NCBI RefSeq assembly: GCF_000195335.1
Contig: NC_015387.1
Location: forward strand, 558,001-622,000
DNA: 64,000 nt
Source: Marinithermus hydrothermalis DSM 14884
Lineage (GTDB): Bacteria > Deinococcota > Deinococci > Deinococcales > Marinithermaceae
Direction of reading: 5' to 3'
Position numbers and translations under genes: made by a program
Part shown: positions 16,279-24,515 of the stretch, piece by piece
How the letters are laid out: the number at the start of each line of letters is the position of its first letter
Numbering within the stretch: the first letter of the stretch is position 1
The notes under the pieces: model-generated
What the model was told of the DNA's origin: nothing
Database searches by the model: none
The model's input: only the letters and a program-made list of their open reading frames with translations

Positions 16279-18969
16279 ATGCGCACGGCCGAGATCCGCG
16301 AAAAGTACCTGAAGTTTTTCGAGAGCAAAGGGCATCTTGCGCTGCCCTCCTTTAGCTTGATTCCCGAGGACGACCCCACCCTGCTCTTCACCGTGGCGGG
16401 CATGGCGCCCTTAAAGCCCTACTTCCTCGGGGCTCGGCCGGTCTTCCCCGGCCACGAGGGCGAGCACCGCCGGGTGGTCACCTGCCAGAAGTGCTTGCGC
16501 GTGGGGGATATCGAGAACGTGGGCCGCACCGCCCGGCACAACACGTTCTTCGAGATGCTAGGGAACTTCTCCTTCGGGGATTACTTCAAGCGGGAGGCCA
16601 TCCTCTGGGCCTGGGAGTTTTTAACGAGCCCCGAGTGGCTGGGGCTAGATCCCGACCGGTTGTACGTCACCGTCTTCGAGGACGACGACGAGGCCTACCG
16701 CATCTGGCGGGACGAGGTCGGGGTACCCGAGGAGCGGATCGGGCGGTTCGGGGAGGACGAGAACTTCTGGCCAGCGAACGCGATCAGCCAGGGCCCGAAC
16801 GGCCCCTGCGGCCCCTGCAGCGAGATCTTCTACGACCGGGGGCCCGGGTTCGGTTCGGCGGACGAAACCGGCCCCAACACCGGCAGCGGGGACCGGTTCG
16901 TCGAGGTGTGGAACCTGGTCTTCACGCAGTACAACCGCACCGGCCCCGTGCCCGGCCCGGGGCAGCTCGAGCCTCTCCCTCAAAGGAACATCGACACCGG
17001 GATGGGCCTGTACCGCGTGGCCGCGATCCTGCAGGACGTGCAGGATTTCTACGACACCGACACCTTCCGCCCCATCATTGATCGGGTCGTGGAGCTGTCG
17101 GGCCGGCCGTACGAGGGCGCGGCCTCCGTCAGCCACCGGGTCATCGCCGACCACGTGCGCGCGGTGGTGGCGGCCCTCTCGGACGGCGCGGTCTTCTCGA
17201 ACACCGGCCGCGGGTACGTGATCCGCCGCCTGCTGCGCCGCGCGGTGCGGCACGGGTACCTGCTGGGCCTGCGCGAGCCCTTCATGTACCGCCTCGCGCC
17301 CGTGGTAGCCGAGGTGCTCGGGGACTACTACCCCGAGATGCGCGATAACCTGCCCGCCACCGAAAAAGCCATCCGCCTCGAGGAGGAGCGCTTCCTCACC
17401 ACGCTGGAAAGCGGCATCCGCCGCCTCGAGGACCTCCTCCAGGGCATCCCCCAAGGCGGCGTGCTTTCGGGCGAGGAGGCCTTCCGCCTCTACGACACCT
17501 ACGGCTTCCCCTGGGACCTCACGGTGGAGATCGCCGCCGAGCGCGGCGTGCGGGTGGACCGGGAGGGGTTCGAGCGCGCCATGGCCCGCCAGCAGGAGCG
17601 GGCGCGTAAGGCGAGCGCGTTTACCGGGGAGGTGTTCGTCAAGAGCGCCGAGGCCCTGGACACCCTTGTCGCCGCGCGCGGCGCGACCGAGTTCACCGGG
17701 TACACCACCCTCGAGGACGAGGGGGAGGTCCTGCTCATCCTCGAGGGGGAGGCCGAGCTCGAGCGGGCCGAGGCGGGCCGGGAGGTTCAGGTGGTGCTGG
17801 ACCGCACCCCCTTCTACGCCGAGGGCGGCGGGCAGATCGGGGACTTCGGGTACCTGGAGTGGGCGGGCGGACGCGCGCGTGTCGTGACCACGCGGAAAAG
17901 CCCCCAGGGGATTCACCTGCACCAGGTGCGGGTCGAGGAGGGGGTGCTCGAGCCGGGCCGTCGGGTGCGGGCGGTGGTGGACCCCGCGCGGCGCGCGACG
18001 GAACGGAACCACACCGCGACGCACCTCCTGCACGCCGCACTGCGCGCGGTGCTGGGGCCGCACGTGCGCCAGGCGGGGTCGCTCGTGGCGCCGGACCGGT
18101 TGCGTTTCGACTTCACGCACCCCGAGCCCCTGAGCCTGGAGGAGCTGGAGCGCATCGAGCGGCTGGTGAACCGCTGGGTGCAGGCCGACTTCCCCGTCAC
18201 CTGGACGTACAAGCCCCTCGAGGAGGCCAAGCGCGAGGGGGCGATGGCGCTGTTTGGGGAGAAGTACGCGGACGTGGTGCGCGTGGTGAGCGTCGAGGGC
18301 AGCCCGGACGTGCGGGGGATCCTGGATGCGCCCGTGACCTCGAAGGAGCTTTGCGGCGGGTGCCACGTGCGCCGCACCGGTGAGATCGGGTACTTCGTGA
18401 TCCGCAGCGAGGAGGCCTTGGCCGCGGGGGTGCGCCGGATCGAGGCCCTGACCGGCGAGGCCGCGGTCGCCTTCGCGCGCGGCTTATTGAACCGCACCCA
18501 GGCCCTCGCGCGCGAGCTCGGGACGACGGTGGAGGCGGTGCCCGAGCGCGTGCAGAAACTCCAGGAGGAGCTCAAAGCGCGCGGCCGCGAGATCGAGCGC
18601 CTCAAAGCCGAGCTGGCCCGCGCCCAGCTGGGGACGGGGGGCAAGGCCGAGGCGCGGGAGGCCGGCGGGTGGCGGTACCTCGCCGCGGAGCTGTCCGGGC
18701 TGGACATGAACGCCTTGCGGCGCGCGGCGGACGAGCTGCTGGAAGCGCGCGGGGTGGACCTGGTCGCGGTCGGCGCGGACGGCATGCTCGTCGTGAAGGT
18801 CAGCCCCGCCGCGCAGGAACGCGGCCTGGCCGCGGGGCGGGTGATGAAAGCCCTGGCCGAAGCTGCGGGCGGGCGCGGCGGCGGCCGGGAGGCGCTCGCG
18901 CAGGGGGGCGGGTTCGACTTGAAACGCGCGTTCGCCGCGCTCGAGGAGGTGCTGCGGAGCCAGTCATGA
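16279..18969 (+). CDS. alaS: alanyl-tRNA synthetase
   Basis: This enzyme charges tRNA-Ala with alanine and hydrolyses mischarged Ser- and Gly-tRNA. The 896-residue protein is full length. The class II catalytic core spans about 1-240 ([32 protein letters not shown]). The editing domain has its zinc ligands in [13 protein letters not shown] and [11 protein letters not shown] coiled stretch and C-Ala domain ([14 protein letters not shown]) end the protein. ATG 16279 is preferred over the adjacent GTG 16276; either fits the TATAAT just upstream. It heads the alaS-ruvX-mltG operon, with an ATGA overlap to ruvX. Confidence 0.97.
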   Translation: MRTAEIREKYLKFFESKGHLALPSFSLIPEDDPTLLFTVAGMAPLKPYFLGARPVFPGHEGEHRRVVTCQKCLRVGDIENVGRTARHNTFFEMLGNFSFGDYFKREAILWAWEFLTSPEWLGLDPDRLYVTVFEDDDEAYRIWRDEVGVPEERIGRFGEDENFWPANAISQGPNGPCGPCSEIFYDRGPGFGSADETGPNTGSGDRFVEVWNLVFTQYNRTGPVPGPGQLEPLPQRNIDTGMGLYRVAAILQDVQDFYDTDTFRPIIDRVVELSGRPYEGAASVSHRVIADHVRAVVAALSDGAVFSNTGRGYVIRRLLRRAVRHGYLLGLREPFMYRLAPVVAEVLGDYYPEMRDNLPATEKAIRLEEERFLTTLESGIRRLEDLLQGIPQGGVLSGEEAFRLYDTYGFPWDLTVEIAAERGVRVDREGFERAMARQQERARKASAFTGEVFVKSAEALDTLVAARGATEFTGYTTLEDEGEVLLILEGEAELERAEAGREVQVVLDRTPFYAEGGGQIGDFGYLEWAGGRARVVTTRKSPQGIHLHQVRVEEGVLEPGRRVRAVVDPARRATERNHTATHLLHAALRAVLGPHVRQAGSLVAPDRLRFDFTHPEPLSLEELERIERLVNRWVQADFPVTWTYKPLEEAKREGAMALFGEKYADVVRVVSVEGSPDVRGILDAPVTSKELCGGCHVRRTGEIGYFVIRSEEALAAGVRRIEALTGEAAVAFARGLLNRTQALARELGTTVEAVPERVQKLQEELKARGREIERLKAELARAQLGTGGKAEAREAGGWRYLAAELSGLDMNALRRAADELLEARGVDLVAVGADGMLVVKVSPAAQERGLAAGRVMKALAEAAGGRGGGREALAQGGGFDLKRAFAALEEVLRSQS

Positions 18970-19391
18970 AGGTCGTGGCGCTCGACGTGGGGGACGCGCG
19001 GATCGGCCTGGCCGCGGGGGATACCGAGACCCGCTTCGCCTTCGGCCGCGGGTACCTGCAACGGACGAGCCTCGAGGCGGACGTGCAAGCCGTGGCCGCC
19101 TTCGCCGCGCGGGAGGGCGCGCAGCGGGTGGTGGTCGGCCTGCCCCTCCGCACCGACGGCAGCTTGAGCGCCCAGGCCGAGAAGGTGCTGCGGCTGGTGG
19201 AGGCGCTGCGCCGGGCGGGCCTTGTGGTCGAGACGGTGGATGAGCGCTACACCACCCAGCTCGCCCAGGCCCGCGTGCGCGCCTTGCCTAAGCGGAAGCG
19301 CCGGGAGAAGGGTCGGTTGGACGAGGCCGCCGCGGTGGCCATCCTCGAGACCTACCTGGGCGGCCCTCTCGCTTTGGGCTGCGAGCCGTGA
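18966..19391 (+). CDS. ruvX: YqgF/RuvX, putative Holliday junction resolvase
   Basis: The 141-residue protein is the RNase H-fold YqgF family member. It begins with the acidic motif [12 protein letters not shown] (catalytic Asp at about residue 7), has [11 protein letters not shown] and DERYTT in the middle and a final acidic position in [13 protein letters not shown]. YqgF is linked to pre-16S rRNA maturation and possibly junction resolution. The ATG at 18966 overlaps the alaS stop (ATGA), and its own stop abuts mltG, so the three are translationally coupled. Confidence 0.93.
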   Translation: MKVVALDVGDARIGLAAGDTETRFAFGRGYLQRTSLEADVQAVAAFAAREGAQRVVVGLPLRTDGSLSAQAEKVLRLVEALRRAGLVVETVDERYTTQLAQARVRALPKRKRREKGRLDEAAAVAILETYLGGPLALGCEP

Positions 19392-20470
19392 TGCGCGATC
19401 CCCGCTTGCCGTACCCCGTGTACCCGGCCCTGCCCGCCCCGGGCAGGGGACAACCTCCCCCGCGAGGACGGCGCTTATGGGTGGCGGGGCTAGCAGCGGC
19501 CGTGTTCCTGCTTGGGCTGGGGGCGCTGGGGTACGGGTACTTCCTGCTCGGACCGACCGGCGTCACGGCCGTGGTGCGGATCCCGAGGGGCGCGGGCGCG
19601 TACCAGGTGGCTGAGGTGCTGGAGGCGGCGGGCCTCGTGCGCGACGCGACCGCCTTCGCCCTGTACGCCCGCGCTACCGGAAAGGCTGGCGCGCTCCGGA
19701 GCGGCGTGTATCGCCTCGAGGGGCGGGGCGTGCCCCAGTTGCTCGAGGACCTGAGTGGGAGGCAAGCGCCCTTGGCGGCGCGCCTCACGTTCCCCGAGGG
19801 GTGGCGCGCTGTGGAGTACGCGGCGCGCCTCGAGGCGAACGGGTTTGACGGGCGGGCGTACCTCGAGCGGGTGCGCGACCCGCCCGCGGAGCTCACCCCC
19901 GAGTATGTGGAAGGCCCCACGCTGGAGGGGTACCTCTTTCCCGCGACGTACACCATCCCGCTGGATGCGACCCCGGAGGAGATCCTCCGGATGATGCTCG
20001 AGCGCTTCGAGCAGGAGCTCACACCGGAACGACGGGCGCGGCTTGCGGAATTGGGGTTGAGCGTGCACGCCTGGGTGACCCTCGCGTCGATCGTGCAGGC
20101 CGAGGCGGGCAGTGTTGAGGAGATGCCGTATATCGCCGGGGTGTTCCTCAACCGCTTGGATGCGGGGCTACCCTTGCAGTCCGACCCGACCGTAGCGTAC
20201 GCCTTGGGCAAGCGCCTCCCGGAGCTGGACCGGTTCGCGGGGGATTTCGAGGTGGACTCGCCATACAACACCTACAAGCGCGTGGGCCTGCCTCCCGGCC
20301 CGATCAACAACCCAGGGCGGGCCGCGCTGGAGGCGGTCTTAAACGCCAAGCGCTTTTCTCCGGCCGGGAAACCGTACCTGTTCTTCTTCCACGCGCGGGG
20401 CGAACTGTACCTGAACGAGGATTTCGGGGGGCATCTGCGCGACCTCAACCGCTACCGTTACGCTCCATGA
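19391..20470 (+). CDS. mltG: endolytic murein transglycosylase MltG
   Basis: MltG cleaves nascent glycan strands at the outer face of the cytoplasmic membrane and limits their length. The 359-residue protein has a Pro-rich cytoplasmic tail, one membrane segment at about 33-55, a LysM-like region (PRGAGAYQVAEVLEAAGLV) and the catalytic YceG domain, with the active Glu in ASIVQAEAGSVEEMPYIAGV and the substrate motif PLQSDPTVAYAL. The start is GTG 19388 or ATG 19391, both overlapping the ruvX stop; I use the ATG. The 3' end overlaps the convergent VOC gene by 26 bp. Confidence 0.93.
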   Translation: MRDPRLPYPVYPALPAPGRGQPPPRGRRLWVAGLAAAVFLLGLGALGYGYFLLGPTGVTAVVRIPRGAGAYQVAEVLEAAGLVRDATAFALYARATGKAGALRSGVYRLEGRGVPQLLEDLSGRQAPLAARLTFPEGWRAVEYAARLEANGFDGRAYLERVRDPPAELTPEYVEGPTLEGYLFPATYTIPLDATPEEILRMMLERFEQELTPERRARLAELGLSVHAWVTLASIVQAEAGSVEEMPYIAGVFLNRLDAGLPLQSDPTVAYALGKRLPELDRFAGDFEVDSPYNTYKRVGLPPGPINNPGRAALEAVLNAKRFSPAGKPYLFFFHARGELYLNEDFGGHLRDLNRYRYAP

Positions 20471-21059
20471 GCACCAGGGGGTTGCCGCCAGGGTCGGTGT
20501 ACCCTGCGAGCCGGCCCCACGCCACTTCCCGCACCCAGCCAGGTTCGAGGCCGTGCTCCTGGAGGCGCTCGAGTTCGCGGAACACCGCGGGGACGCGCAG
20601 CAGTAAAGCGGCGCGGGCCTCGTTCGCGAGCGGAGGGGTGAGCGCGAGGCGGGGGGCTTTGGGGGTGGGTGCGAGCTCGCTCCAGGGGAGGCGCGCATCC
20701 GCGAACCGCTCCGGCCACCCCAGCGCGCGCGCGTACCAGTGGGTGCTCGCGCGCACGTTTCCGACCGGGTAGAGCACGGCGTGCACCGTCGCCTGCCCTA
20801 CAGCGCGAGGCGCGGCGGGGGCGGGGGCATAGAGCAGGAGGTTACCGTCAGGGTCCCGGATCCACCCGCGAGCCCCCTGTAGGACCGCGACGGCCCCTAA
20901 GGGGAGGGGGGCCTGCACCAGCTCGAGGCGGGCACCGCTTCGAGGCACGACCCGCGCGCGGCTGGCCTCGAGCTCGCTTAAGGCGAACCCAAGGGCCTGG
21001 TAGAACCCCACGGAGGCCTCGAGGTCTGGAGTGGGGAGGCGTACGGTGTGGAGGAGCAT
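20445..21059 (-). CDS. two-domain VOC (glyoxalase/dioxygenase) family protein
   Basis: The 204-residue protein contains two vicinal-oxygen-chelate modules, at about residues 1-85 (VRLPTPDLEASVGFYQALGF, then IRDPDGNLLLY) and 88-203 (NVRASTHWYARALGWPERFA, then YTDPGGNPLVLME). The FYQALGF and DPDGN motifs are typical of CatE-like or glyoxalase-type proteins. The substrate is unknown. It lies 7 bp downstream of the MFS gene on the same strand, so the two may act together in resistance or catabolism. A -10-like GATAAT lies exactly 6 nt before the ATG, so separate leaderless transcription is also possible. It overlaps mltG by 26 bp tail to tail. Confidence 0.82.
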   Translation of the reverse strand: MLLHTVRLPTPDLEASVGFYQALGFALSELEASRARVVPRSGARLELVQAPLPLGAVAVLQGARGWIRDPDGNLLLYAPAPAAPRAVGQATVHAVLYPVGNVRASTHWYARALGWPERFADARLPWSELAPTPKAPRLALTPPLANEARAALLLRVPAVFRELERLQEHGLEPGWVREVAWGRLAGYTDPGGNPLVLMERNGSG

Positions 21060-21065
21060 GGCCTC

Positions 21066-21071
21066 ATTATC
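21066..21071 (-). promoter_or_regulatory. possible -10 box (GATAAT) of the VOC gene
   Basis: GATAAT on the minus strand, then 6 nt, then ATG 21059. It departs from TANNNT at the first base, so it is weaker than the other leaderless examples. It overlaps the last codons of the MFS gene. Confidence 0.35.
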
Positions 21072-22128
21072 GCTTGTGCCACCAGGCCCACCCCGCTGCG
21101 ACCAGGAGGAGGGTGACCCAGGGGGTGGCCCTTAACCCGAACGCGTCCGCGACCGCGCCAGCCAGGAGGCCGCCGAGCGCGAGGGCGAGGGCCAGCATGG
21201 CCTCGAAGGCCCCGGTGGCTTCGGCTCGAGCCTCGGGGTAACGGCGGTAGAGGAGTTCGAGGGTGGCGATCTGGAAGGCGGGGTAGAGCGGGATGGCGAA
21301 GAGAACGGCCGTGACGTAGGGGTGGGGCCAGAGGGCGATGAGGAGGTAGAGCGCGAGGTAGCCGTGCAGCACCCACCCCAGCGCGCGCGGTGCGCCGAAC
21401 CGCTCCACCCAGCGGCCGTACGCGGGGGAGGTGAGCATGCCGAGGAAGGTAACCACGGTGAGGGAGTACCCCACGAGCGCGGCCGGCCCTTGGAGACCCT
21501 CGGTCAGGTACACGCTGTAGAGGCTGAAGAACGCCTCGCCGCCCAGGACGACGAGGAAGGCGGGGGCGAGGAGGGACGGGACGCCGGGGGGAAGGCCGCG
21601 GCGGGGCCGGGTGGGGGGCGGGAGGGTAGAGGGCAGGGGGAGGAGGACCGCGAGGGCGGCGAGGGTGCCGACCGCGGTAGCGAGGGGTAGGAACCCTACC
21701 CGCTCGAAGAACAGTCCGCCCAAGAGGCTGCCGAGCATCCACCCCGCGGACTGCACCGCGAAGTACCGGCCCAGCGCCTGGGGGCCGTGCTGCCCGATCA
21801 GGGTCTTGAGGCCCGGCTGAAAGGCCGCTTGCAGGCTGGAGAATAGGGCGAGGACCGCGAGGAAGGCGAGGGGGTCCTCGAGGCGCGGCAGCACCCATAG
21901 GTTCGCCGCGTACCCCGCGAGCCCCAACCGCACGAGGCGTGTGAGGTGCGCGCGTCCCCAGAGCGCCCAGCGGGGCGCGAGGAGGAAGGTGAGGGTTGCG
22001 GGGATCCATACCACGCTCGTGCTGTAACGGGCCTCGCGGGTCAGCTCGAAGAGGTAGAGGGGGGCGTAGATCACCAGCAGCGCGAACGCGGTCGCTTCGA
22101 TGAAGGCCAGCACGAACAAGGCGCGCAC
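21067..22128 (-). CDS. MFS transporter
   Basis: The 353-residue protein has about eleven to twelve hydrophobic segments separated by short Arg-rich loops, for example GRYFAVQSAGWMLGSLLGG and GYSLTVVTFLGMLTSPAYGR, as in major facilitator superfamily proteins of the drug or sugar efflux kind. It is short for the family, which often has 390-420 residues, because the loops are minimal. The substrate cannot be deduced. The start is GTG 22128, chosen because a -10 box TAGCAT ends exactly 6 nt upstream. An out-of-frame ATG at 22136 lies inside that box. Confidence 0.85.
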   Translation of the reverse strand: MRALFVLAFIEATAFALLVIYAPLYLFELTREARYSTSVVWIPATLTFLLAPRWALWGRAHLTRLVRLGLAGYAANLWVLPRLEDPLAFLAVLALFSSLQAAFQPGLKTLIGQHGPQALGRYFAVQSAGWMLGSLLGGLFFERVGFLPLATAVGTLAALAVLLPLPSTLPPPTRPRRGLPPGVPSLLAPAFLVVLGGEAFFSLYSVYLTEGLQGPAALVGYSLTVVTFLGMLTSPAYGRWVERFGAPRALGWVLHGYLALYLLIALWPHPYVTAVLFAIPLYPAFQIATLELLYRRYPEARAEATGAFEAMLALALALGGLLAGAVADAFGLRATPWVTLLLVAAGWAWWHKR

Positions 22129-22134
22129 CCCCTC

Positions 22135-22140
22135 ATGCTA
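22135..22140 (-). promoter_or_regulatory. -10 box (TAGCAT) with leaderless spacing
   Basis: TAGCAT on the minus strand, then GAGGGG (6 nt), then GTG 22128 of the MFS gene. Confidence 0.5.
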
Positions 22141-22186
22141 CAGGGGCTTGCTTACAATGGGAAGTAGAAGCAGGGAGAGGGGAGTG

Positions 22187-23263
22187 ATGCGGGGGATGGA
22201 CGTCCCGGTATTTACCTTCTACGGTCGCGTTCCGGAAGGGTTGCAGGAGTTTGTGGAGGGCGTGCAGGCCGCGCTCGAGGCGCGCGGGTACCGGTACGAC
22301 GCGCAAGCGGAGGCTCCGCGACTCGTGCTGAACCTGATTACCCCGGAGGACCCGAGGCCCTACCGCCGCAAGGCCCAGGCCACCTTCGTGATCTCGCTGA
22401 TGCGCCTGGATCGCGTGCCTGAACCGGCCATCCAGCGCTTGTACCCGTACCTGGTACGGGCGCTGTCCAACATGCTGATCGTGTACACACCCGGCCAGGG
22501 CGCGCGCTTTTTTACCCTCGAGCTCGGGCACTACATTGAACCCGAAGGGGCAGCGTTCTACGAGCGGGTCGCGGATCGGATCGATCCCATCGCGCGTTCC
22601 GTGCTCGTGATCAACAACCGTTTCGAGGCGGACCTCGAGCCCGAGTTGTGGCAGGGGGACGCGTTGACGGCCGCGCTGCGGGAGGCGGGTCGGCGGCTCG
22701 CGGCGTGGGACCTGCTCCCGGCCCCCTTCCCCATCGAGGAGATCCTTCCCCCTGAGGACCTGCGGCACGTGAAGCGGCTGTACGGGATCGGGGGGCTTTC
22801 CTACGGGAACCTCTCGGTGCGCAAGGACGCGCAGCGGTTTTGGATGTCCGCCTCGGGGGTGGACAAGAGCAACCTCCGCGAGATCGGCCGGGACATCCTG
22901 ATGGTGAAGGGGTACGACCCCGAGGCGAACACCATGGTGCTCTCGGTTCCGCCGGGGGTGCGGCCCCGCCGGGTCTCGGTGGACGCGATCGAGCACTGGA
23001 TGATCTACCGCGCGCATCCCGAGGTCGGCGCGATCATTCACGTGCACGCCTGGATGGACGGCGTGCCCTCCACGCAGTTCAACTACCCGTGCGGGACCTA
23101 CCAGCTCGCCGAGGCCGTGGCGGAGAAGATGCGCGCAGCGCCGGACCCCGCCTGCGCGGTGGTGGGCCTCAAAAACCACGGCCTCACCATCACCGGACGC
23201 ACCCTGGAGGAGATCCTCGAGCGCATCGAGGGACGGTTGGTGCGCCAGGTGCCGATGACGTAG
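22187..23263 (+). CDS. class II aldolase/adducin family protein with extra N-terminal domain
   Basis: The C-terminal half of this 358-residue protein (about 180-350) is a class II aldolase domain. It has SYGNLSVRKD (substrate loop), MSASGVDKSNL, zinc ligands His285 and His287 in IIHVHAWMDG, and His331 in LKNHGLTITG. Such enzymes cleave or epimerise sugar phosphates such as fuculose or ribulose phosphates. The first 175 residues form a separate alpha/beta domain that I do not recognise (FVISLMRLDRVPEPAIQRLY, MLIVYTPGQGARFFTLELGH). The start is ATG 22187 with GAGGGGAG close upstream; a -10-like TACAAT is at 22153-22158. A zinc dehydrogenase gene follows after 10 bp. Confidence 0.85.
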   Translation: MRGMDVPVFTFYGRVPEGLQEFVEGVQAALEARGYRYDAQAEAPRLVLNLITPEDPRPYRRKAQATFVISLMRLDRVPEPAIQRLYPYLVRALSNMLIVYTPGQGARFFTLELGHYIEPEGAAFYERVADRIDPIARSVLVINNRFEADLEPELWQGDALTAALREAGRRLAAWDLLPAPFPIEEILPPEDLRHVKRLYGIGGLSYGNLSVRKDAQRFWMSASGVDKSNLREIGRDILMVKGYDPEANTMVLSVPPGVRPRRVSVDAIEHWMIYRAHPEVGAIIHVHAWMDGVPSTQFNYPCGTYQLAEAVAEKMRAAPDPACAVVGLKNHGLTITGRTLEEILERIEGRLVRQVPMT

Positions 23264-23273
23264 GCTTGGGGTG

Positions 23274-24479
23274 ATGGTGCACACGCCGCCCCTCACCCAG
23301 GTGGGCGCCCGCGCGCCGGCGGAGCGCCGGGTCTGGATGCGGGCCGTGCAGTACCGGCCCTCCATCCCACGGTTTGTGCTCGCGCGCCTGCTCGGCAAGC
23401 GGTTCCCCGTGACCGCCCTGCCCCTCAGGCTCGAGCGCGTTCCCGCGCCGGAGCCGCCCGCGGGGTGGGTGCGGGTGCGGGTGCGGCTGGCGGGCGTGTG
23501 CGGTTCGGACCTGGCGCTTTTATACGGAAAGAACTCCCCTAGGCTCTCTCCGTTCTTTTCCTTCCCGGCGGTGCTAGGACACGAGATCCTCGGCGAGGTG
23601 GCCGGGAGCCGCGTGGTGGTGAACCCGTTGCTCGCCTGCCGCGAGCGGGGCCTCGAGCCGTGCCCGGCTTGCCGTGAGGGGGAGGAGGGGCGGTGCGTGA
23701 ACGTGGCGCGAGGCGCGCTCGCGCCGGGCATGCTGGGGTTTCACCGCGAGCTTCCGGGGGGTTGGTCGGAGATGGTGGTGGCGCACCCGGCCCGGTTGTA
23801 CCCGGTGCCGGACAGGGTGCCGGACGAACGAGCGGTCTTCGCGGAGCCTTTCGCGGTGGTGGTGCGGGGGGTGCGCCTCGCGTTCGAGGGCGGGTTCCCG
23901 CGCCGGGTGCTCATGGTGGGAGCGGGCACGATCGGGTTGCTTGCGGTGCGGGCGCTGCGTTTGCTGGGGTTTACGGGGGAGGTGCACGTGATCGCGCGGC
24001 GGCCGCACCAGGCCGAGTTCGCTCGCCGGATGGGCGCGGACCGGGTGCACGCGGGGCTCGCGGAGGCCGCGCAGGCCGGGGGGAGCGAACGCTACCGCGC
24101 GGTCTTCGGGTACACAGCCTGGCGCGGCGGGTTCGACGCGGTGGTGGACGCGGCGGGGAGCGCCTCGAGCCTCGAACAGGCCTCCTGGATGGTACGGGAA
24201 GGCGGGACGATCCTCCTCTTGGGCGCGCCGGGGGTGATGGTACACGATTTCGCGCCGTACTGGTTCCGCGAGGTGCGGCTCGTGGGGAGTTACGTGTACG
24301 CCGCGCGGGATTTTCGGGACGCGGTGGAGATGCTCGTGGAGGCCGAGGGGCTCGAGGTCTTGTTGACGCACACCTTTCCCCTCCACGCCTGGCCCGAAGC
24401 GCTCCGCACCGCGGTGCGGCACCGGGGGGTGAAGGTGGCCTTTGCGCCGGGGGGCGCGCGTAGACGGGTTATGCTCTAG
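23274..24479 (+). CDS. zinc-binding MDR dehydrogenase
   Basis: The 401-residue protein is a medium-chain alcohol dehydrogenase-type enzyme. It has the catalytic zinc Cys in AGVCGSDLALLYG and the His/Glu in VLGHEILGEV, a Cys-rich lobe (NPLLACRERGLEPCPACREG plus a further Cys), and an NAD(P) site in VLMVGAGTIGLLAVRALRLL. It is expected to oxidise a polyol or alcohol in the cytoplasm. Two starts are plausible. ATG 23274 has TAGGCT, which includes the aldolase stop codon, 7 nt upstream and fits leaderless initiation. ATG 23337 (MRAVQYRPSIPRF) matches where the family domain begins. Proximity to the aldolase suggests a shared sugar or polyol pathway. Confidence 0.85.
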   Translation: MVHTPPLTQVGARAPAERRVWMRAVQYRPSIPRFVLARLLGKRFPVTALPLRLERVPAPEPPAGWVRVRVRLAGVCGSDLALLYGKNSPRLSPFFSFPAVLGHEILGEVAGSRVVVNPLLACRERGLEPCPACREGEEGRCVNVARGALAPGMLGFHRELPGGWSEMVVAHPARLYPVPDRVPDERAVFAEPFAVVVRGVRLAFEGGFPRRVLMVGAGTIGLLAVRALRLLGFTGEVHVIARRPHQAEFARRMGADRVHAGLAEAAQAGGSERYRAVFGYTAWRGGFDAVVDAAGSASSLEQASWMVREGGTILLLGAPGVMVHDFAPYWFREVRLVGSYVYAARDFRDAVEMLVEAEGLEVLLTHTFPLHAWPEALRTAVRHRGVKVAFAPGGARRRVML

Positions 24480-24499
24480 GGGAGCCGGTACAGCCGTCC

Positions 24500-24505
24500 T
24501 ATACT
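24500..24505 (+). promoter_or_regulatory. -10 box (TATACT) of the GGDEF-EAL gene
   Basis: TATACT in the 36-bp gap after the dehydrogenase gene, 10 nt before ATG 24516. The leader would be about 4 nt. Confidence 0.5.
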
Positions 24506-24515
24506 GATAGGCAAG

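Noticed and set aside
22133-23731. A 532-codon minus-strand frame across the aldolase and dehydrogenase genes
   Set aside because: It spans two well-supported plus-strand genes and has no motif or ribosome site.
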